DNA of 64,000 bases, taken from Variovorax paradoxus (GTDB taxonomy: Bacteria; Pseudomonadota; Gammaproteobacteria; Burkholderiales; Burkholderiaceae_C). The notes beneath the pieces are model-generated. The model saw only the letters and a list, made by a program, of their open reading frames with translations. It ran no database searches and was not told the origin of the DNA. Positions 1 through 8,937 of the stretch are shown in pieces. Where the stretch lies: assembly GCA_016806145.1 (NCBI GenBank), contig CP063167.1, positions 2,166,501-2,230,500 on the forward strand, in the 5' to 3' direction. The position numbers and the translations under genes were made by a program. The first letter of the stretch is position 1. Each line of letters opens with the position of its first letter.

Positions 1-2
1 CG

Positions 3-1727
3 ATGGAATCATTGCAGGTTCGACAGCTGATGCACCTGACCGCGCAGCTGATCGGATTCCCTCGGCACCTGAGCCAGCACACCGGCGGTTTCGTGCTCAC
101 CAAGGGACTGTTGTGTCGCATGGTGCCCATCGAGAACGCATCGATGCCCCATCGCACCGTGATCGAGTGGGACAAGGACGACCTCGACGCGCTCGGCCTG
201 CTGAAGGTGGATTGCCTGGCCCTGGGCATGTTGACGGCGATCCGCAAGGCGCTCGATTTCATCGGCCAGCGCAAGGCGTGCGTGTTCGGCATGCAGGACA
301 TTCCCGCGGAGGACAGTGCCACCTACGACATGATCTGCAAGGCCGACACCGTCGGCGTCTTCCAGATCGAGAGTCGCGCGCAGATGAGCATGCTGCCGCG
401 ACTGAAGCCGCGTTGCTTCTACGACCTGGTCATCGAGGTCGCCATCGTGCGCCCGGGCCCCATCCAGGGCGGCATGGTGCATCCGTACCTCGATCGTCGC
501 CAGGGCAGGGAACCCGTGGTCTACCCGAGCGAGGCACTGAAGGAAGCGTTGGGCCGCACCCTCGGCGTGCCGGTGTTCCAGGAGCAGGTGATGCAGATCT
601 CGATCCTGGCGGCCGGCTTCACTCCCGGGGAGGCCGATGGCCTGCGCCGTTCCATGGCCGCCTGGCGGCGCAAGGGAGGGCTCGAGCACTATCACGCGAA
701 GATCGTCAACGGCATGACGGCGCGCGGTTATGAAGAGAGCTTCGCCAAGGCCATCTTCGAGCAGATCAAGGGATTCAGCGAATACGGCTTTCCGGAGAGC
801 CATGCGGCGTCCTTCGCGCTCCTGGTCTATGCGAGCTGCTGGATCAAGTGCCATCACCCGGCCGAGTTCCTCGCCGCCATGCTCAACTCGCAACCGCTGG
901 GCTTCTATTCGCCGTCGCAACTCGTGCAGGATGCGAGGCGCCACCACGTCGAGGTGCGACCCGTCGACGTGATGTACAGCGACATCGACTGCACGCTGGA
1001 GGACCTGGCGCACCAACCCGCGGTGCGCCTCGGCTTGCGGATGATCGGTGGCTTGGCTGCCGCTTCGGCGCAGCGCATCGTTCAGGCCCGCGAGCTGCAG
1101 GTCTTCGACAGCGCGCAAGACCTTGCCCTTCGTGCTGAGCTGCAGGTGCACGAGATGAAGCTGCTGGCCGCCGCGGATGCATTGCTGAGCCTCTCGGGCC
1201 ATCGACGCCAGCAAGTCTGGGAGGCGGCGGGGCTGCGAGCCGCGCCCGAGCTGCTGCGCAATGCCCCGGTCGATGAGGAGTTTCTCGAGCTCGAGCCGGC
1301 ACCGGAAGGCGAGGAGATCGTGTTCGACCATGCGTCCACCGGCCTGAGCCTGCGCAGGCATCCGCTGGCCCTCCTGCGCGAGCGCCTGGCGCGTCGAGGG
1401 CTGGCCACGTCGCAGGACCTGGAAGCCGTGGAAAACGGCGAGCAAGTGAGCTACTGCGGGATCGTGACCTTGCGCCAGCAGCCGGAGACCGCGAAAGGGA
1501 CGATCTTCGTGTCGCTCGAGGACGAGACCGGCGTGGTGCAGGTGATCGTCTGGAAAGGGCTGCGCGAACTGCAACGCCGGGAACTGCTCGGCGCGCGCCT
1601 CATGGCCGTGCACGGGACCTGGCAGCGCGAAGGAGCGGTCAAGAATCTCATCGCGGGCCGGATCGAGGATCTCACGCCGTTGCTGGGCAGGCTCGCTGCG
1701 TCGGCGACGAGTCGGGATTTTCGCTGA
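3..1727 (+). CDS. dnaE2: Error-prone DNA polymerase DnaE2, C-terminal part (5' end outside window)
   Basis: Cytoplasmic polymerase III alpha-type subunit used with ImuA/ImuB in damage-induced translesion synthesis. The reading frame is open at the left edge, and the visible 574 codons are about the C-terminal half of a protein that is normally a little over 1000 residues. It shows the end of the palm with LKVDCLALG (Asp near visible residue 70, expected as the third catalytic carboxylate), FQIESRAQM, the RPGPIQGG block, the fingers (PVFQEQVMQI, GEADGLRRSMAAWRRKG), SEYGFPESHAASFALL, and a C-terminal OB fold (about residues 470-560, VSLEDETGVVQVIVWK). SESHA-type and AAWRRKG motifs separate DnaE2 from replicative DnaE1. 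It converges on the LysR gene with 33 bases between them. Any imuA/imuB partners would lie to the left. Confidence 0.95.
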   Translation: MESLQVRQLMHLTAQLIGFPRHLSQHTGGFVLTKGLLCRMVPIENASMPHRTVIEWDKDDLDALGLLKVDCLALGMLTAIRKALDFIGQRKACVFGMQDIPAEDSATYDMICKADTVGVFQIESRAQMSMLPRLKPRCFYDLVIEVAIVRPGPIQGGMVHPYLDRRQGREPVVYPSEALKEALGRTLGVPVFQEQVMQISILAAGFTPGEADGLRRSMAAWRRKGGLEHYHAKIVNGMTARGYEESFAKAIFEQIKGFSEYGFPESHAASFALLVYASCWIKCHHPAEFLAAMLNSQPLGFYSPSQLVQDARRHHVEVRPVDVMYSDIDCTLEDLAHQPAVRLGLRMIGGLAAASAQRIVQARELQVFDSAQDLALRAELQVHEMKLLAAADALLSLSGHRRQQVWEAAGLRAAPELLRNAPVDEEFLELEPAPEGEEIVFDHASTGLSLRRHPLALLRERLARRGLATSQDLEAVENGEQVSYCGIVTLRQQPETAKGTIFVSLEDETGVVQVIVWKGLRELQRRELLGARLMAVHGTWQREGAVKNLIAGRIEDLTPLLGRLAASATSRDFR

Positions 1728-1760
1728 ACAGGATCGGACGGCATGTCGTTGCAGGCGTCG

Positions 1761-2684
1761 TCATTCCACCGCCGCCTCGTCCGGCAAGCTCCCCTTCGAT
1801 TTCACGAACGCCTGCATGTGCTTCAGGAAGGCGTTCGCCGCCGGTGTCAGTTCCGCGTCGCTGCGCGAATAGACGCCCATGTTCCGCTTGACCGTCGGGC
1901 GCACCAGCATGCGCGTCTGCACGCAGGTGCGGCGCGAGAGCTGGCGCACGTTGACCGGCAGCGCGGCCACGCCCATGCCCGCGGCCACCATGCTGATCAG
2001 CGTGGACGAGAAGGTCGCGACATGCGCGGGCACCGGCCGCAGGCCGACGGAATCGAAGGCCGCGTCGGCCAGTGCGCGCGACGGGCTCTGGTCGGACAGG
2101 CTGATCAGCGGATGCTTGGCCAGCTCGCGCCAGGTGACGGCGCCGCGCTCCGCGAGCGGATGGCCATCGGGCACCAGCGCCACCAGATGGTCCTGGTAGA
2201 GCGTGACCTCCGAGAGTCCCGGCTCGCCTTCGACCAGCGTGCCGACGCCGAGGTCGACCTCGCCGCGGCGCACCTGGTCGCGGATGGTCTCCTCGAAGCC
2301 GTCCTTGAGGATGCACTGGATACCCGGATGGCGCTGCTGGAACGACTGGATCACCCAGGGCAGCAGCGTGGCCGCGATCACGATGGAGGCGGCCACCGTG
2401 ACCCGGCCGCGCTTGACCTCGGCCAACGCGCGCGATCCGGCGACCGCGGCCTCGAGGTCCTCGAGCGCCTTGCGCGCCAGCGGCAGGAACTCGGCGCCCG
2501 CCTCGGTCAGCTGGACCACGCGCGTGCTGCGGTAGAACAGCCGCAGGCCGATCTGCTCCTCGAGTTCCTTGACCAGCGTGGACAACGCGGACGGCGAGAG
2601 GTGCATGCGCTCAGCCGCGCGGGCGAAGGCGCCGACCTCGGCCACTGCGAGGAAGGCGCGGATCTGGCGCAGCGTAATGTTCAT
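1761..2684 (-). CDS. LysR-family transcriptional regulator
   Basis: 307-residue DNA-binding activator/repressor. The N-terminal winged helix-turn-helix is clear (residues 1-60: LRQIRAFLAVAEVGAFARAA, then LSPSALSTLVKELEEQIG). A periplasmic-binding-protein-like effector domain follows to the C-terminus. The ATG at 2682-2684 is preferred because the protein then begins MNITLRQIRAF; a longer reading to 2756 would run across the divergent promoter. It is transcribed away from the MHS transporter at 2774 with 89 bases between the starts, the usual arrangement for a LysR protein controlling its neighbour. The likely target is therefore the transporter-allantoinase-racemase operon. The ligand cannot be read from the sequence. 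Confidence 0.93.
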   Translation of the reverse strand: MNITLRQIRAFLAVAEVGAFARAAERMHLSPSALSTLVKELEEQIGLRLFYRSTRVVQLTEAGAEFLPLARKALEDLEAAVAGSRALAEVKRGRVTVAASIVIAATLLPWVIQSFQQRHPGIQCILKDGFEETIRDQVRRGEVDLGVGTLVEGEPGLSEVTLYQDHLVALVPDGHPLAERGAVTWRELAKHPLISLSDQSPSRALADAAFDSVGLRPVPAHVATFSSTLISMVAAGMGVAALPVNVRQLSRRTCVQTRMLVRPTVKRNMGVYSRSDAELTPAANAFLKHMQAFVKSKGSLPDEAAVE

Positions 2685-2773
2685 CTTTGGCGAATAATCG
2701 TTCGGATCATTCTGATTGTCCAAGCATTGAGCCGGTGCTGCAATGGCGCCGTCCATCGATCAGGAGCATCCCC

Positions 2774-4084
2774 ATGACGACATCCGCCACGGCGAACACC
2801 GCCCCGCGCGCCGAAGAACGGCCCGCATCCTCGACCAGCCCGCGGCGCGTCGCCGCCGCGAGCCTGGTCGGCACCACGCTGGAGTTCTACGACCACTTCG
2901 TCTTCGGCACGGCGGCGGCGCTGGTGTTTCCGAAGCTGTTCTTCCCGCAGACCGATCCCTTCGTCGCGACCATCCTGTCGCTGCTGTCGTACGGCATCGC
3001 CTTCGTCGCGCGGCCGGTGGGGGCTGCGATCTTCGGCTCGCTGGGCGACAAGCTCGGCCGGCGCTTCGTGCTGGTCTCGACCCTGTTGGTCATGGGCCTG
3101 TCGACCTTCCTGATCGGGCTGCTGCCGACCTACGAGCATGTCGGGCTGCTCGCGCCGCTGCTGCTGGCGGTGCTGCGCTTCGCCCAAGGGCTCGCGCTGG
3201 GCGGCGAATGGGGCGGGGCGGCGCTGATGGTCAACGAGTTCGATGCCAGCGGCCGCCGCCGCGGCTTCTACGGCAGCCTGGTGCAGGTAGCGAGCCCGAT
3301 CGGCGTGCTGATCGCCAATGCGATGTTCGGCTTCATGAACACGGTGACCACCGATGCGCAGTTCATGGACTGGGGCTGGCGCGTGCCCTTCCTCGCGAGC
3401 ATCCTGCTCGTGGGCATCGGCTATTTCATCCGCCGCACGATCGAGGAATCCCCGGTCTTCAAGAGCCTCGAGAAGAGCGACCACAAGGCCGAGGCCCCAC
3501 TCGCCGAGACACTGCGCAAGCACTGGCACCAGGTGCTGCTGGCGATCGGGGTGCGCGCCGGCGAGGGCGTCATCTGGTACGTGTTCTCGCTGCTGCTGCT
3601 GATCTACGTGCCGAACCGGCTCGGCCTGCCGCGGCAGGTGGCCTTGAATGCCGTGCTGTGGGGCGCGGCGGTCGGCGTGGTTGCGATCCCGCTGTTCGGT
3701 GCGCTGTCCGACCGCTTCGGCCGCAAGCCGATGCTGCTGCTCGGCGTGGCCGCGTCGATCGTCTGGTCGTTCGCGTACTTTCCGCTGCTGGAGACGCGCA
3801 ATCCCTCGCTGGTGGTGCTCGCCGCGGTGATCGGCATGGTCTGCCAGGCTTCGCTGTGGGCGCCGCTCGCGGCCTTCATCCCCGACATGTTCGAGTCCAG
3901 GGTGCGGTGCACGGGCGCATCGCTGGGCTTCCAGCTCGCGGGCGTCTTCGGCGGCGCGCTCGCGCCCAGCATCTGCGTCTGGCTGCTCGACCGCTTCGAC
4001 AGTCCGCTGTCGATCTCGATCTACTGCACCCTCGGCCTGCTGCTGATCGGCGTCTGCGTGGCGAAGGCGAAGGTGCAGCGATGA
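2774..4084 (+). CDS. MFS transporter, metabolite:H+ symporter (MHS) type
   Basis: 436-residue inner-membrane carrier with about twelve hydrophobic segments. MHS/MFS hallmarks are present: TTLEFYDHFVFG in the first helix, the loop-2 motif GDKLGRRFVL, ALGGEWGGAALMVNE in helix 4-5, and a repeat of the loop motif in the second half (ALSDRFGRKPML). ATG 2774 is chosen because AGGAG stands just upstream at 2762; the frame is open further upstream but only across the promoter. Its stop overlaps the next gene by ATGA at 4081-4084, so the two are translationally coupled. Relatives carry organic acids (alpha-ketoglutarate, shikimate, proline/betaine). The neighbours suggest a ureide or hydantoin-like substrate, but this is inference. 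Confidence 0.92.
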   Translation: MTTSATANTAPRAEERPASSTSPRRVAAASLVGTTLEFYDHFVFGTAAALVFPKLFFPQTDPFVATILSLLSYGIAFVARPVGAAIFGSLGDKLGRRFVLVSTLLVMGLSTFLIGLLPTYEHVGLLAPLLLAVLRFAQGLALGGEWGGAALMVNEFDASGRRRGFYGSLVQVASPIGVLIANAMFGFMNTVTTDAQFMDWGWRVPFLASILLVGIGYFIRRTIEESPVFKSLEKSDHKAEAPLAETLRKHWHQVLLAIGVRAGEGVIWYVFSLLLLIYVPNRLGLPRQVALNAVLWGAAVGVVAIPLFGALSDRFGRKPMLLLGVAASIVWSFAYFPLLETRNPSLVVLAAVIGMVCQASLWAPLAAFIPDMFESRVRCTGASLGFQLAGVFGGALAPSICVWLLDRFDSPLSISIYCTLGLLLIGVCVAKAKVQR

Positions 4085-4986
4085 GCGAGGCGGTGCGCGA
4101 CTTCATCGGCTACGGGCGCGCGCGTCCCGACTTCGAATGGCCGGGCGGGCGACGCGTTGCGCTCAGCGTGGTCGTCAACTACGAGGAGGGCGCGGAGAAC
4201 TGCGTGCTCGAGGGCGACACTTTCTCGGAGGTGCTCAACAGCGACGTGTCGGGCGCGACGGCGCGCGCCGGGCGCCGCAACCTGGTGGTGGAGTCGCACT
4301 ACGAATACGGCAGCCGGGCCGGCCACTGGCGCATCCTCGACCTGCTCGCCGAATGCCGGGTGCCGGCGACCTACTTCGCGGTGTCGGGCGCGCTCGAGAA
4401 GCATCCCGAGGCCGCGCGATCGATCGTCGAGGCCGGACACGAGGTGGTCTCGCACGGCGCGCGCTGGATCGACTACGACGAGGTGCCCGAGGCAACCGAG
4501 CGCGCGCACATGGTTCGTTCGCTCGACGTGCTCGAGCGCCTGTGCGGCGAACGCCCGGTCGGCTGGTACACCGGCCGCGTCAGCCCGCGCACGCGCATGC
4601 TGGCCGTCGAGCAGGGACTGCAGTACGACTCGGATGCCTACAACGACGACCTGCCGTACTGGACGCGCGTCGACGGCAAGCCGCATCTGGTGCTGCCCTA
4701 CAGCTTCGACTGCAACGACATGCGCTTCGCCTCGGCGCCGGGCTTCGACACGCCCGACGACTTCACCGACCACCTGCGGCGCACGCTCGCCTGCCTGCGG
4801 CGCGAAGGCCGCCGGCAGGCGTCGATGATGTCGATCGGCCTGCACCTGCGCCTGGCCGGGCGGCCCGGGCGCACGGAGGCGCTGCGCGAGTTCCTGCTCG
4901 CAGCCTCCGAATTCCCCGATGTCTGGTTCTGCCGCCGGCGCGACATCGCGCAGTTCTGGCGGCATCGCTTTCCGGCCACGCCATGA
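4081..4986 (+). CDS. Polysaccharide-deacetylase-fold hydrolase, PuuE allantoinase-like
   Basis: 301 residues with the NodB-like fold of cofactor-independent allantoinases (PuuE), which open the hydantoin ring of allantoin to allantoate. Matching features are RDFIGYGRARPDFEWPGG at the N-terminus, VVNYEEGAEN (31-40), ATYFAVSGALEKHP (96-109) and SHGARWIDY (124-132). Length is close to the family's roughly 310. The start overlaps the transporter's stop and its own stop overlaps the racemase-like gene (ATGA at 4983-4986), giving a tight three-gene operon. A transporter, an allantoinase-like enzyme and an allantoin/hydantoin-racemase homologue together suggest ureide use. A different cyclic amide substrate is possible because the racemase partner has lost its usual catalytic residues. 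Confidence 0.82.
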   Translation: MSEAVRDFIGYGRARPDFEWPGGRRVALSVVVNYEEGAENCVLEGDTFSEVLNSDVSGATARAGRRNLVVESHYEYGSRAGHWRILDLLAECRVPATYFAVSGALEKHPEAARSIVEAGHEVVSHGARWIDYDEVPEATERAHMVRSLDVLERLCGERPVGWYTGRVSPRTRMLAVEQGLQYDSDAYNDDLPYWTRVDGKPHLVLPYSFDCNDMRFASAPGFDTPDDFTDHLRRTLACLRREGRRQASMMSIGLHLRLAGRPGRTEALREFLLAASEFPDVWFCRRRDIAQFWRHRFPATP

Positions 4987-5618
4987 CGGCGAGGACGCTG
5001 TTTCTCAATCCGAACTCGAGCCGCGAGATCACGGCCACGCTGCGGCGCCACATCGCGCGTGGCGGCTGGCCGTCCGGGTGCTGGGCCGCCGCCGAGGTCG
5101 AGGCGGCGCCACGGATCATCGGCTCCGCCGCCGACAACGCGCGGGCCGAGGCGGCACTGGCGTGCGCGCTGCCGAGCCTGAGCGAGGGCTTCGACCGGGT
5201 GGTGGCGATGTCGTCGGTCGACACGGGCTACGAGATCGTGCGCGAGCGCTTCGGCGATGCGGCCCATGGTTTCACGCGCAGCGTGCTGGCGCTGCACCGG
5301 AGCCTCGGGCACCGGCTCGACATCGTGACCTTCGACCGCGGAATGACGGCGCTCTATGAGGCCGCCTTCGAGGCGACGGGTCATGCGTGCACGATCGACG
5401 GCTGGCAGGTGATTGATCTCGCGCCGGCCGTCATTGCCGCGCAGCCGGAGATCGCGCTGGATGCGCTGCGCGAGCGCTGCGAGGGCTTCGGTGGGCGGCA
5501 GCCGGTCTTCGTCGTTGGCGTGGTCGGTATCGGGCTCGCCGCAGGGCTGCGCGATGCCGGCATGCGGCAGGTGATCGATCCGGTGGCGGACCTGCTCGAC
5601 TGGCTTGGCGAGGGCTGA
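4983..5618 (+). CDS. Asp/Glu/hydantoin racemase-family protein lacking both catalytic cysteines
   Basis: 211 residues. The N-terminus TLFLNPNSSREIT is the classic start of the Asp/Glu/hydantoin (allantoin) racemase family, which uses two cysteines for two-base racemisation. Here the first site, normally an ACxxDPG-like motif, reads AMSSVDTG (residues 75-82), with Ser77 where Cys is expected. The second, normally GCAG, reads GVVG. The remaining cysteines lie elsewhere. The fold looks intact and the length is near normal, so the gene is not obviously broken. It could have a different activity (some family members are decarboxylases or isomerases) or a binding role. It is last in the operon with the PuuE-like gene and converges on the racemase gene at 5635. 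Confidence 0.8.
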   Translation: MTARTLFLNPNSSREITATLRRHIARGGWPSGCWAAAEVEAAPRIIGSAADNARAEAALACALPSLSEGFDRVVAMSSVDTGYEIVRERFGDAAHGFTRSVLALHRSLGHRLDIVTFDRGMTALYEAAFEATGHACTIDGWQVIDLAPAVIAAQPEIALDALRERCEGFGGRQPVFVVGVVGIGLAAGLRDAGMRQVIDPVADLLDWLGEG

Positions 5619-5634
5619 AGCGCCGACGGCCCGT

Positions 5635-6744
5635 TCAGGCCCAGCGCGCGAGAACCCGCGCAGCCGGCGTCGCCTCGCGCGCCGCCGGCCCCTGCACCCG
5701 CGACGGCGTGCGCGAGAAACGCGGCGCCGGTGCCGGCTGCCGCACGCCTTCGACATCGACGAAGGCCTCGCGCGCGCCGTGGTGCGGATGCGCGGGCGCC
5801 TCGCTCAGCGCGAGCACGGGCGCGACGCAGGCATCGCTGCCGTCGAACAGTGCGGTCCACTCGTCGCGGTCGCGGGTGCGGAACAGCCGCTCGAACTCGG
5901 CGCGCAGCGCGGGCCAGCGCGCGCGGTCGTGCTGCGCGTCGCGCAGCGCGGGGTCGACGCCCAGGCGCTCGCACAGCTCGGCGAAGAACTGCGGCTCGAT
6001 CGGCCCGATGCAGACATGGCGGCCGTCGGCGGTGGCGTAGCTGCCGTAGTAGGGCGCGCCGCCGTCGAGCGCATTGGTGCCGCGTTCCTCGCGGAAGGTG
6101 CCACGCATCGCACTGGTGGCGAACAGGCTCATCAGCGAGTTCACGCCGTCGACGATGGCCGCGTCGACCACCTGGCCCTGCCCCGAGCGCCGGCTTTCGA
6201 GCAGCGCGGCCAGGATGCCGACGACGAGGTAGAGGCTGCCACCACCGTAATCGCCCACCAGGTTCAGCGGCGGCACCGGCGCGCCACCGGCCGGGCCGAT
6301 GGCATGCAGCGCGCCGGTCAGCGCGATGTAGTTGATGTCGTGGCCCGCGGCCTGCGCGAGCGGGCCGTGCTGGCCCCAGCCCGTCATGCGGCCGTAGACC
6401 AGCCGCGGATTGCGCCGCAGCGCCTCGTCGGGGCCCAGGCCCAGGCGCTCCATCACGCCGGGCCGGAAGCCCTCGACCAGCACGTCGGCGCGCGCGAGCA
6501 GGCCGAGTACCTCGTCACGCGAGCCGGGGTCCTTGAGGTCGGCCAACACCACGGTGCGGCCGCGGCCCGTGATGTCGCTGCGGTCGCCAAGGCGGCGCGC
6601 GGGGCGGTCGATGGTGATCACGTCGGCGCCCATGTCCGACAGCAGCATGCAGGCGAAGGGCGCGGGCCCGAGGCCGGCGAACTCGAGGACGCGCAGGCCG
6701 GCGAGCGGGCCGCTGGCCTCGCGGGGAGTGGAGGTGGGATTCAT
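5635..6744 (-). CDS. Alpha-methylacyl-CoA racemase-like family III CoA enzyme
   Basis: 369 residues of the CaiB/BaiF fold. Three residues match the catalytic set of mycobacterial alpha-methylacyl-CoA racemase (His126, Asp156, Glu241) with a constant offset of nine: His135 in GHDINY, Asp165 in NLVGDYGGG and Glu250 in IGPIEPQFF. The predicted reaction is inversion of the 2-methyl centre of a branched acyl-CoA before beta-oxidation, as for bile-acid or pristane-type side chains. The ATG at 6742-6744 overlaps the stop of the upstream flavoprotein gene (ATGA). It is the last gene of the nine-gene minus-strand operon that begins at 15481. The other CaiB-type genes here (10112, 25175) lack the GHDINY motif and look like CoA transferases. 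Confidence 0.87.
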   Translation of the reverse strand: MNPTSTPREASGPLAGLRVLEFAGLGPAPFACMLLSDMGADVITIDRPARRLGDRSDITGRGRTVVLADLKDPGSRDEVLGLLARADVLVEGFRPGVMERLGLGPDEALRRNPRLVYGRMTGWGQHGPLAQAAGHDINYIALTGALHAIGPAGGAPVPPLNLVGDYGGGSLYLVVGILAALLESRRSGQGQVVDAAIVDGVNSLMSLFATSAMRGTFREERGTNALDGGAPYYGSYATADGRHVCIGPIEPQFFAELCERLGVDPALRDAQHDRARWPALRAEFERLFRTRDRDEWTALFDGSDACVAPVLALSEAPAHPHHGAREAFVDVEGVRQPAPAPRFSRTPSRVQGPAAREATPAARVLARWA

Positions 6745-8489
6745 CGTGAAGAGGAAGGTGTGTGGGGGTTCTGTCGTGCCGCATGCCGCGCGATGCGCCA
6801 GCCGAACACGATCGCGGGTCCGAGCGTGATGCCCGGTCCCGGATAGGCGCCGCGCATGATCGAGGCCATGTCGTTGCCGCAGGCGTAGAGGCCCGCGATC
6901 GGCTGCCCGTCCGTGTCGAGCACGGCCCCGTCGGCATCGGTGGCCAGACCCGCGCTCGATGCGGCTTCGCCGGGCCAGACCGCCAGCGCGCAGAACGGCG
7001 GCTGCGCGATCGGGCCGAGGCAGGGGTTGGGCGCATGCGCCGCATCGCCGTTGAAGCGGCCGAGCTCGGTGCTGCCCTTGCCGAAGTCCGGGTCCTCGCC
7101 GGCTTCGGCATGGCGGTTGTGGCGCGAGACGGTGGCGGCCAGCGTGCGCGCATCGATGCCCAGCCGCGTGGCCAGTGCGTCGATGCTGTGGGCAAGCACG
7201 AGATAGCCCGAGGCCTCGTGCCGCCGCAGCGCGCTCGCGCGCGTGCCGGGCGGGATCGTGCCGAGGCCGTAGGCGCGCACGAAGGCCGCGTCGCAGACCA
7301 GCCAGGCCGGCGGCGTCGTTGCACCGGGGCGCATGCGCGCGAGCAGGGCTTCGACGAAGTGGTGGTACGAAGCGCTCTCGTCGACGAAGCGGTGCCCGTC
7401 GGCATCGACCGCGATCAGCCCGGGCTTGGCGCGGTCGAGGTACAGGTGCGGGAAGAGCCCGGGTTCGCCGCTGGCGCGCGGTGCCAGCGAGACGGGCTGC
7501 CAGAAGAAGTTGCCCCGATGGCGTTCGAGCCGCGCGCCCGCGCGCAGCGCGGCATCGAGGCCGTCGCCGCGGTTGCCTTCGAAGGACTGCGGCCGCAGCG
7601 TGCGCGGCGACACGCCGGCCGGCGCGAGCTGGGCCCGCAACGCCGCGTGATGGCCGACACCGCCGGTGGCGAGCACCACGCCGAGGCGGCTCGCGATGTG
7701 CCGCGTCGATCCCTCGTGTTCGAACATGCCACCCGTGACGCGGCGCGCCGAGATCTCGAGTTGCCGCAGCCGCATGCCGAAGCGCACCCGCACGCCGGCC
7801 TGGCGCAGGCTGAAGTACAGCCGCGCGACGAGCGCATTGCCCAGCACCAGGCGCGTGCCGCGCGCATGCGTGAGCCGGTCGCGCGCATGGCGCAGCACCA
7901 GCCGCGCGGCATGGCGGAAGTTCGCGACGCTGCGCCAGCGGTAGGCCAGGGCCTGCACGTCGGCCTTGTTGGCCATCATGCCGCCGAGCACCATGAACTC
8001 GGGCATCGGCGCGCGGATACGTTCGAAGTCGCGGCCCAGCCGCCGGCCGTCGAAGGGCAGCGGCGAGAGCGCGCGTCCCGCCACGGCCGCGCCGGGCAGC
8101 GCGAGATAGTCGGGATGGCGGCCGGCCGAGGCGAAGCGCAGTTCCGAACGGGCCTCGAGGAAGGCGATCGCCTCGGGGGCGCTCGCGAGGTAGGCTGCGC
8201 GCAGCCCGCGCGGATCGTCCGCGCCGAGGATCGCGTCGAGATAGCGCGCGGCCTCGGCGGCGGAGTCGGCAAAGCCCGCGGCAGCGCCCTGCGCATTGCC
8301 CGGCACCCACAGCGTGCCGGCCGAAGTGGCGGTGGTGCCGCCGACCTGCTCGCCGGCCTCGCACAGCACCACGTCGAGGCCCATGAGCGCGGCCGAGAGC
8401 GCGGCGCTCATGCCGCCCGCGCCGGCCCCGATCACGAGTAGGTCGCAGGTATAGCCTTCCGGGCCTTCGGTGCGCGCGGACTCAGGCAT
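6741..8489 (-). CDS. FAD-dependent dehydrogenase, 3-ketosteroid-delta1-dehydrogenase-like
   Basis: 582 residues. The N-terminal dinucleotide fold binds FAD (VIGAGAGGMSAALSAALMG at 19-37, then EAGEQVGGTTATSAG). The C-terminal segment GLYACGNDMAS followed by AYPGPGITLGPAIVFG is the family signature of KstD and related FAD-binding-2 enzymes, including the Tyr-x-x-x-Gly that in KstD holds the 3-keto group. The expected reaction is alpha,beta-desaturation of a cyclic ketone, with electrons passed to a quinone or acceptor. The start at 8489 is set by the eight-base overlap with the DUF35 stop; longer readings run into that gene. The substrate ring system is unknown. Urocanate/fumarate-reductase-like relatives are the alternative. 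Confidence 0.82.
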   Translation of the reverse strand: MPESARTEGPEGYTCDLLVIGAGAGGMSAALSAALMGLDVVLCEAGEQVGGTTATSAGTLWVPGNAQGAAAGFADSAAEAARYLDAILGADDPRGLRAAYLASAPEAIAFLEARSELRFASAGRHPDYLALPGAAVAGRALSPLPFDGRRLGRDFERIRAPMPEFMVLGGMMANKADVQALAYRWRSVANFRHAARLVLRHARDRLTHARGTRLVLGNALVARLYFSLRQAGVRVRFGMRLRQLEISARRVTGGMFEHEGSTRHIASRLGVVLATGGVGHHAALRAQLAPAGVSPRTLRPQSFEGNRGDGLDAALRAGARLERHRGNFFWQPVSLAPRASGEPGLFPHLYLDRAKPGLIAVDADGHRFVDESASYHHFVEALLARMRPGATTPPAWLVCDAAFVRAYGLGTIPPGTRASALRRHEASGYLVLAHSIDALATRLGIDARTLAATVSRHNRHAEAGEDPDFGKGSTELGRFNGDAAHAPNPCLGPIAQPPFCALAVWPGEAASSAGLATDADGAVLDTDGQPIAGLYACGNDMASIMRGAYPGPGITLGPAIVFGWRIARHAARQNPHTPSSSR

Positions 8490-8937
8490 GCCGCCACTGC
8501 AGCAGCGCGTACGGCGGCTGCGCATCCGGATGGTGTTCGAACACGCCCTCGACCTCGGCGCCGATCTCCACCGCCTGCATCGGATCGCCGAGCAGGTTGC
8601 CGACCATGCGCACGTTGCCGGCCCCGGGCAGCTCGACCAGCACCACGAGGTAGGCGCCATGGTCCTTGAGTGCCGCATGCGCCGGATGCCACACGCGCTC
8701 CCAGCTGTAGATGCGGCCGCGCGGCGCGACTTCGACCCAGGCGGGATCGAAGGCATGGCAGCGGTGGCAGATCCACTCGGGGCCGAACTGCCAGGTGCCG
8801 CAGTGCGTGCAGCGCTGCACGCGCAGCACGCCCTCGCGCAGGCCTTGCCAGTAGGGTTCGGACAATCCGTCGGGCTCCGACACGGGGATCGGCAGGCCCG
8901 CGGGCAGGTAGCGTTTCTCGTCGTTCGTGTCGTTCAC
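8482..8937 (-). CDS. Zn-ribbon OB-fold (DUF35/ChsH2-type) protein
   Basis: 151 residues. A rubredoxin-like zinc ribbon (Cys43, Cys46, Cys57, Cys60: CTHC, then CHRC) precedes an acyl-CoA-binding OB fold (GRIYSWERV, LVVLVELPGAGNVRMVGNL). DUF35 proteins pair with thiolase-like Ltp2 subunits to make steroid side-chain retro-aldolases, and the gene directly follows such a thiolase. The start is read as GTG at 8935-8937, giving a GTGA overlap with the thiolase stop; longer readings only extend into that gene. It overlaps the next gene by eight bases. It probably forms a complex with the product of 8934-10115. Confidence 0.88.
   Translation of the reverse strand: MNDTNDEKRYLPAGLPIPVSEPDGLSEPYWQGLREGVLRVQRCTHCGTWQFGPEWICHRCHAFDPAWVEVAPRGRIYSWERVWHPAHAALKDHGAYLVVLVELPGAGNVRMVGNLLGDPMQAVEIGAEVEGVFEHHPDAQPPYALLQWRHA

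Noticed and set aside
2743..4080. Long frame joined to the 5' side of the PuuE-like gene
   Set aside because: Its first 440 codons are an out-of-frame Arg/Gly-rich shadow of the MHS transporter; the real gene starts at 4081.
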